Part shown: positions 58,905 to 64,000 of the stretch, one piece after another
Layout: every line of letters begins with the position of its first letter
How positions within the stretch are numbered: the stretch's first letter is position 1
Assembly: GCA_035048815.1 (NCBI GenBank)
Contig: JAUCBN010000036.1
Location: 9,372,001 to 9,436,000, forward strand
Source: Abelmoschus esculentus
Taxonomy: Eukaryota; Streptophyta; Magnoliopsida; Malvales; Malvaceae
Reading direction: 5' to 3'
DNA: 64,000 bases
Notes under the pieces: generated by a model
Databases searched by the model: none
Told to the model about the DNA's origin: nothing
The model's input: only the letters and a program-made list of their open reading frames with translations
Translations under genes and position numbers: made by a program

Positions 58905-59230
58905 TAACAGATTGGGTAAAATCAGGTGTCGGGTCAGTTTAGTCGGGTAATATCAGTTATCTATCAGGTCAGACTCGGGTTTTGGTTCGTTTAAGTCGGG
59001 TACAGTTCTAGTTTTAGGTCCATAGTAATAGGTTGAAGTCGGGTTTGAGTCATTCTCGGTCGGATACAGTTATGGTTCAATTACTATCGTAACAGGTTTA
59101 ACTCGGGTTTGGGTCAACAACAGTCGGATACAGATCAAGTTCGGATTATCATATCCCCGAGTCAAACAAAATTCTGGCTCGAACAAATTTTAGACGGGTT
59201 TTCAGGTCGATTCAGCTTTTTACGTCCCTA
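58905..59230 (+). repeat. GGGTCGGGT-type subterminal repeats, right end of the hAT-like unit
   Basis: Repeated TCGGGT(A/T)(A/C)AGTT and ACTCGGGTTT modules, closing with CAGCTTTTTACGTCCCTA. Same strand bias as 25620-25900. Confidence 0.65.
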
Positions 59231-59238
59231 AACGTAAA

Positions 59239-60419
59239 AGAAGTAAAACCACATTCAAAAAGGTAAATCCAATGGCATTTCCTTGAAATTCTAGGTGAAA
59301 CTTTAATTCTAAAAATCGATCCTAGGATTGAACTTAATCTAAAATACCCGAGTCTCTGGAAACCAATCTTATTTACAGCACCAGAAATACAGAGCAAAAC
59401 ATGATATGAGTAAACCTCAATCAAAATAGGATACATCAGGCATTTGATGATACAAGGAAATTGGTTTCTTCAAACTGGTTAATGCAGGTGAATCACAACA
59501 AATAGCAGCTCACAAATTTAAATGAGAATTTAAAAAGAAATGGGAAAATAGTGATAAAAATCAAAGCAAAATGGATGAAAAAAGAAATACGGAGAAGAAG
59601 ACATAAGTCTGAATTTTTGAACGCATCGGAGTACAAATTTCTCTCAGGCGCCGACCTCCTTAAATGGTGTCGTCCTCTTTTCTTCTCCAATCGTCGATAT
59701 AAAAATAAATGAGATAGGTTTCGTTTAAGACCAGAAAATCGGCTTTGGAGATAGAATTTCTTTAAATATTTTAATAAAACATCAAAATTACCTTTGGGAC
59801 GATATGTGACTTTTCCTATATCGTCCTCAAATTATCTCTAGATAAACATTAAACGTCTTTAGTTTAGTTCTATCGTTCCTCATCAATGTGACACATTTTC
59901 AATATATACCCTAATATATTTATTTTATACTTGTATTAAAATATATCGGATACTTGAAAGTTGAAACGATGTTCTTTTGTCATAACCATACTTTCCAACG
60001 ATTAATGGACCCCCGACGCTTCTTCATCAAACGGATTAAAATGATTATTTGAATTAAATAATTATAAATCTTAAAAACGTCCAATTTATTATTAGAACAA
60101 ACAAATTACTATTATTAATATTTATTTTATTTTTCAATGGAATACATTATATTCTTTAAAAGTTAAACTCTTTTAATTTAAGATGTTTAGCGTAAATATA
60201 TATTATAATGTATTCCATTGAAAAATCATAAAACTCCCTAAATATTAAATATATATCATAAAATCTTAAATCTTAAAATATAAATCATAAAACCTAATTA
60301 TTAATTCCTATGTCATAACCCTAAAATATATATCATAAATTATAAAATCATAAATGATAAATTTAGCAAGATAATCCATTCTCAATTTTTAATTGGGTTA
60401 ATAGGGATCCACAAAAGAT
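59239..60419. other. Spacer; one unassigned minus-strand ORF
   Basis: A 65-codon minus-strand frame (59690-59493, starting MEKKRGRHHLRRSAPER) lies in less AT-rich sequence and could be a first exon or a gene remnant, but I cannot assign it. 60050-60400 is AT-rich with TATATAATGTATTCCATTG inverted pairs near 60140 and 60205. Confidence 0.4.
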
Positions 60420-60439
60420 ATTTGGGGATCTAGGCCAAT

Positions 60440-60720
60440 TGCTATAGTGTAGCAAGGGAGATGCCACCTACAGGTGGCGTTGGAGGATATTTCTCACAAT
60501 CGGCTCAATAATTAAGCCGTGTAAGAACCGTTTGCATGGCAGGTCGTCACCTCGAGGCGAAGACAGGGAAAAGTAAATTCAACGCGCAAGTGATTTAAGA
60601 ATTCAGTGAATTCAGCGAAGGGTAAAAATTAATTCAGCGCGGTAGTGATTCAGGAATTCAGTGAGAGTTCAGAAGGGTAAAAATGCAGGTCGTCACCTCG
60701 AGGTGGCGATGCCACTCTGC
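60440..60720. repeat. GC-richer repeats and palindromes before the MULE
   Basis: GCCACCTACAGGTGGC (about 60464-60479) can fold on itself. GCAGGTCGTCACCTCGAGG occurs at about 60539 and again at about 60685. AATTCAG(T/C)G(A/C) strings recur between them. This may be a subterminal region of the MULE that follows. Confidence 0.55.
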
Positions 60721-61037
60721 ATGCCCCATGTAGCATAACGTTGCAACCTTTTTTATCTTATAATATATATATATATATATATATATAACTTTAGTAATTT
60801 TCAAACACCCTCACCACCGTTTGAAAAATTTCAAGCAAATCTTCTATGTTTTCTATTTCTGCAAGGTGAAAATATTGTAGGGGAGTGTCAAAGCTCAATT
60901 CTGAAGAAGAAATTTGTGTTGAAAAAATCTATTAAGATTTATTACATTGATGGTGATAATTTAAAATTGTTTATTATTTTTGTTTTTATGCTATTTTATG
61001 GACAATAATTGTTTTTATTTATGCATATGCCGTTATA

Positions 61038-62610
61038 ATGAGTTCTGTAAATTATCTTGATACTGAGAATCTTGTTGGTCTATGGGGTGAATCGCTTGAT
61101 GATTTTAGCGATAATGAAGAAAATATTATACCTATAGATGAAAATGATGGCGTAAATTTACTCGATCCGGATGATGTCCAAACTGTTTTGACAAGTATGA
61201 ATGAAGGAAAAGTTGTGGATGTTGAAGATGATGTATGGGAAGCCGCTGTCGCTAAACTTGGTATGAAAATGATCCACCTGCTTGGGGTTACGTTGAACTA
61301 GAGCCCGAGCCAATGTAACCTATTTACCCATCTTACGAACCACATCTCGTATGCGCCAGGTGGACTATACTGCCATGCGAGATCCGGAACATGAAGCTCA
61401 TGTATTTGGTTCTTCCTCATCTTCCAACTTTGGAGAATTAATAGTAAAGGCTCAATTTGATACAAAGAAAGATGCACAAGTAGCTATGAAGGAGTATTGC
61501 ATCAAAAGACATATGAGGTTCTTTATGGCTAAATCGAATACACAAACCTATTGTGTACGTTGTATCAATTGGAAGAGCACATGTCCTTGGTGGATAAGAA
61601 TTTCATTTGCATGCATATCCCGCATATTGCATTCGACATATTGCAGCGAATGCTAAAAAAGGTTTATGAATAATGAAATCTGAAAAAAGATTATAAGTGC
61701 AAGTAATTTTGTTAATTATTAAATAAATAAATTGAATTTATTTATTTATGATTCGTTCCTATTTTATTATTAATTGTTTTTATTTTTTATGAAGGGTAGG
61801 AACTAGTTCAATTGAAGTTCGATGCAAGAATTAGAAGGATGAGACGACATGGTGGACTAGTATTTAAGTTTGTAAATGACATCCCCAAAAGAAAAATGGT
61901 CACAAGCATACGATGAAGGTAGACGTTACGGACATATGACAACAAACCTTGCCGAAGCAATAAATTTCGTACTTAAGGGAACACGACATCTTCTTATTGC
62001 AAGTATTATGTGGGAGACATTTTCGATTAGGTAAGGTGTGGGCCGATAAAGGATAAGAGGTTAACGCTCGAATAAATAGTGGATAGAATTGGAGTCAAAC
62101 CCTTCACGATCGAATGACTTCACTTCAAGCGGATGCAAGCTCTATGAGGGTAAGAATGTTCGACCCAAGTGGTGTCGAATTTACTATCGAAGCTATGGTT
62201 CGAGGTGAGTCAAGAATGCTTGTAGTAAACCTTCATCGTAGATGGTGTGATTATGGTAAATTTCAAGCATTTAGATACCCCTTCTCCCACACACAGGCTG
62301 CATGCATGCATATTCATATGGACCCTTTTATGTTTGCAGATCTGTGTTCTAACCTATATAATATTGCCAAAATATACCGCAATCAGTTTAATACGATCCC
62401 AAACAAAGATTATTGGTCAGATGATCCAATAAACGAGGAATGATTACCCAATTCAAATCTTCGTAGAAAGTTGAAGTGGCAACCGACATCAACTCGAATC
62501 CATGTCAATATGGATGACGCAGACCAAAGAGAGGGGGCATTCAAATCAAGCATTGCACGCTTTGTAGAGGACCCGGTCATAGTCGAAATAAGTGTCCAAA
62601 TAGATCACAT
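61038..62610 (+). pseudogene. Mutator-like (MULE) transposase, internally deleted
   Basis: 61038-61298 is an acidic N-terminal frame (SLDDFSDNEENIIPIDENDG). 61351-61656 contains the MULE N-terminal domain (FDTKKDAQVAMKEYCIKRHM, RFFMAKSNTQTYCVRC, CPWWIR). The catalytic DDE core is missing between about 61660 and 61800. The C-terminus resumes with RRYGHMTTNLAEAINFVLKG near 61921, a SWIM-type zinc-finger region (LHRRWCDYGKFQAFRYPFSH, QAACMH; two Cys replaced by Tyr and Phe), IPNKDYW, and a zinc knuckle at 62554-62595 (CTLCRGPGHSRNKC). In active MULEs this protein cuts the terminal repeats; here it cannot. It converges with the plant-mobile-domain gene that follows. Confidence 0.82.
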
Positions 62611-62639
62611 ATGTATGATCTATTTTATTTATTCAAATA

Positions 62640-62840
62640 AAATATGAACTTATTAAAACTGAATTTATTTAATTAAATTATTTAATTACTATTTAATAAT
62701 TAAATGGAATAGAAAATCAAATTTATTTAAATAAATTATTTATTAAAATAAAATACGAGGACGAAATAAATTATTTATTCAAATAAAATTCTCAAGTACA
62801 TTGCAATTTAAACATAAGAACAAGATGATAAAAATTTATT
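62640..62840. other. AT-rich gap between the convergent MULE and PMD genes
   Basis: AATTATTTATT-rich sequence. No terminal inverted repeat recognised. Confidence 0.5.
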
Positions 62841-62844
62841 TTCT

Positions 62845-64000
62845 TCGTCTCCTCGGTAATTCGTGTCGGTGTAAAGAAGATGTCTGGTCGTACTGTCTTG
62901 GAGGTTGAACTATTCTTCGTAGTTGATCCGGAGTCTGTTCACCGCTAAAAAAGGCGGGGTTCCATACATATCTTTAAGATTGTATGATGGGCTACAAATA
63001 GTTGAGGGATATTGAAATTGGGGTATGTATCCTCCACCATAAGTGAATCTTGGTTGATAAGCTGTCATGTCCCCAAATGTCAGTTGTTCCCAATTATTGG
63101 CCAGATGAGATTGCACCGGAGACCACGAAGAATACGCCCCTGTAGAAGAATCCATGTTATTTTCTTCTTCTGTTGGTTCTTGAGAATATTGACCTTGACC
63201 ATACTCTTGTAATAAATGAACGTGCTTCGAACAACGAGATCTTGAAGCTAGTTATTGGAATCTTCAACAGATGCAATAAATGGTTTATCATTTTCAGAAT
63301 ACCAAGAATAATACTCTAAATTGAACTGAAAATCAGTAGCTTCAATTGGACACAAATTTTCTGTCCACCGCATGTATCTTTCCTCCCAACAGGAAATAAA
63401 ATATCCTTGCTTATGAGCCCACATCGCGTCGAATCTGCCTTTATGCACCATATGTATGTGATCAATAGATGGTGGAGCTCTAGAAATAGGATGATGAAAA
63501 TTAAATTGTCATAACACTCTATCAGCATAATGATACTCTATAATCGAAAAATGGATCAAAGGTACCACTACACCCCAAAATGTACGATATTGAAGGACAT
63601 CTGCTGGTATGCACACCTCGATTGTTGAATCCACGTAAGGCAACCAATTAAACTGTGAAAATAATTATAAAATTAAGAAAATATATATGAAATAATTAGA
63701 AAAAATAGATTACAATACCTGATTTTTTTCCAATAGTTTGAATTTTCATTTTTATATCTCTAACATTGTTATGTACAACACCCGCATTCTCAACTTATGT
63801 CTCCATCTATAAATATAAAAAATATATATATAAAAATTAAATCAACATAAAATTTATATGAACACTTTAATTATAATATTACCTTACAGCTAGCGGGAAT
63901 TTCATAGGAATGAGAGCTTCGACAATTGGAGTTAAATAAGGTAATCTATACCATGCCCAAGACTGCAATAAGATTTGGTAGCCCCCCATATCTGAATTTT
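62845..64000 (-). pseudogene. Plant mobile domain (PMD/MAIN-like) gene, C-terminal part, cut by window end
   Basis: Minus strand. Exon-like blocks: 64000-63893 (GGYQILLQSWAWYRLPYLTP, PMKFPLAV), donor GT; 63806-63719 (WRHKLRMRVLYITMLE, then stops); 63652-63248 (CIPADVLQYRTFWGVVVPLI, EYHYADRVL, then PPSIDHIHM, WEERYMRWTEN, YYSWYSENDKPFI). After a frame change, a Ser/Tyr/Gln-rich tail follows (63155-62910). The WAWYR...PYL and VL.Q...PISRAPP patterns are those of the aminotransferase-like plant mobile domain found in MAIN proteins and in transposons. Stops in the second block and one before QFNFHH suggest decay. The N-terminus lies outside the window. Confidence 0.72.

Larger units (their letters stand above)
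25600..59230. mobile_element. Putative hAT-like non-autonomous element, expanded by nested insertions
   Basis: The left end TAGGGCTGTAAAAACAG and the minus-strand right end TAGGGACGTAAAAAGCTG form short inverted ends. Flanks are AATATAAA (25592-25599) and AACGTAAA (59231-59238), 6 of 8 identical with two transitions. Both ends carry GGGTCGGGTT-type subterminal repeats. TAGGG/CAGGG ends and 8-bp duplications belong to hAT. The interior is AT-rich tracts, a gene-like fragment and insertions B, C, H and E2. The pairing of these two ends across 33 kb is inference. Confidence 0.45.

Overview
The window is AT-rich nuclear DNA of a flowering plant, almost certainly a eudicot. One intact intron-containing host gene lies in a dense bed of nested, mostly broken transposable elements. 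The lone gene encodes a BTB/POZ-NPH3 protein of the Arabidopsis At3g49900 type. The retroelement clades (Athila-like, Tekay-type chromovirus, several Ty1/copia lines, MULE with plant mobile domain) are all plant-specific. A Malvales origin feels plausible but I cannot prove it from the sequence. I saw no tRNA, rRNA, CRISPR array or viral genome.

Layout. 1-801: tail of an Athila-like pol (+). 802-4700: AT-rich spacer with a degenerate tandem repeat and a 718-bp foldback MITE flanked by a 9-bp duplication (Mutator type). 4716-4757: GCCAAT hexamer array. 4837-6838: the BTB/NPH3 gene, four exons (+). 8119-13054: LTR element A, a gag-plus-protease element without reverse transcriptase. Its LTRs carry heat-shock-element arrays, and a 1.6-kb solo LTR of family B sits inside it. 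13510-17000: decayed copia D, split by solo LTR E1. 17533-22350: Tourist/Harbinger-like element G, split by copia-derived element F. 22.8-24.1 kb: an old inverted relative of E1.

25600-59230 may be one non-autonomous hAT-like element (TAGGG ends, 8-bp near-duplication) blown up by later insertions. The insertions are Athila-like element B (26580-48119, minus strand), whose 3' LTR is itself split by Tekay chromovirus C (27172-36500, +); copia H (48760 to about 54800, +); and solo LTR E2 (56356-57698). Between H and E2 lies a block with the exon-intron layout of a CDT2/DENTICLELESS WD40 gene, which looks like a captured gene fragment. 60.4-64.0 kb: a decayed MULE transposase (+) facing a plant-mobile-domain gene (-) that runs off the window edge.

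Order of events, read from target-site duplications: A before the family-B solo LTR; G before F; the hAT-like unit before B; B before C. The two LTRs of C are nearly identical apart from array-length changes, so C is the youngest large insertion. I found no undescribed multi-gene system. The best leads are regulatory and structural: perfect heat-shock elements in the LTRs of A, TGACGTCA arrays and a spliced leader ORF in the LTRs of C, the captured CDT2-like exons, and the 33-kb nested hAT-like unit.
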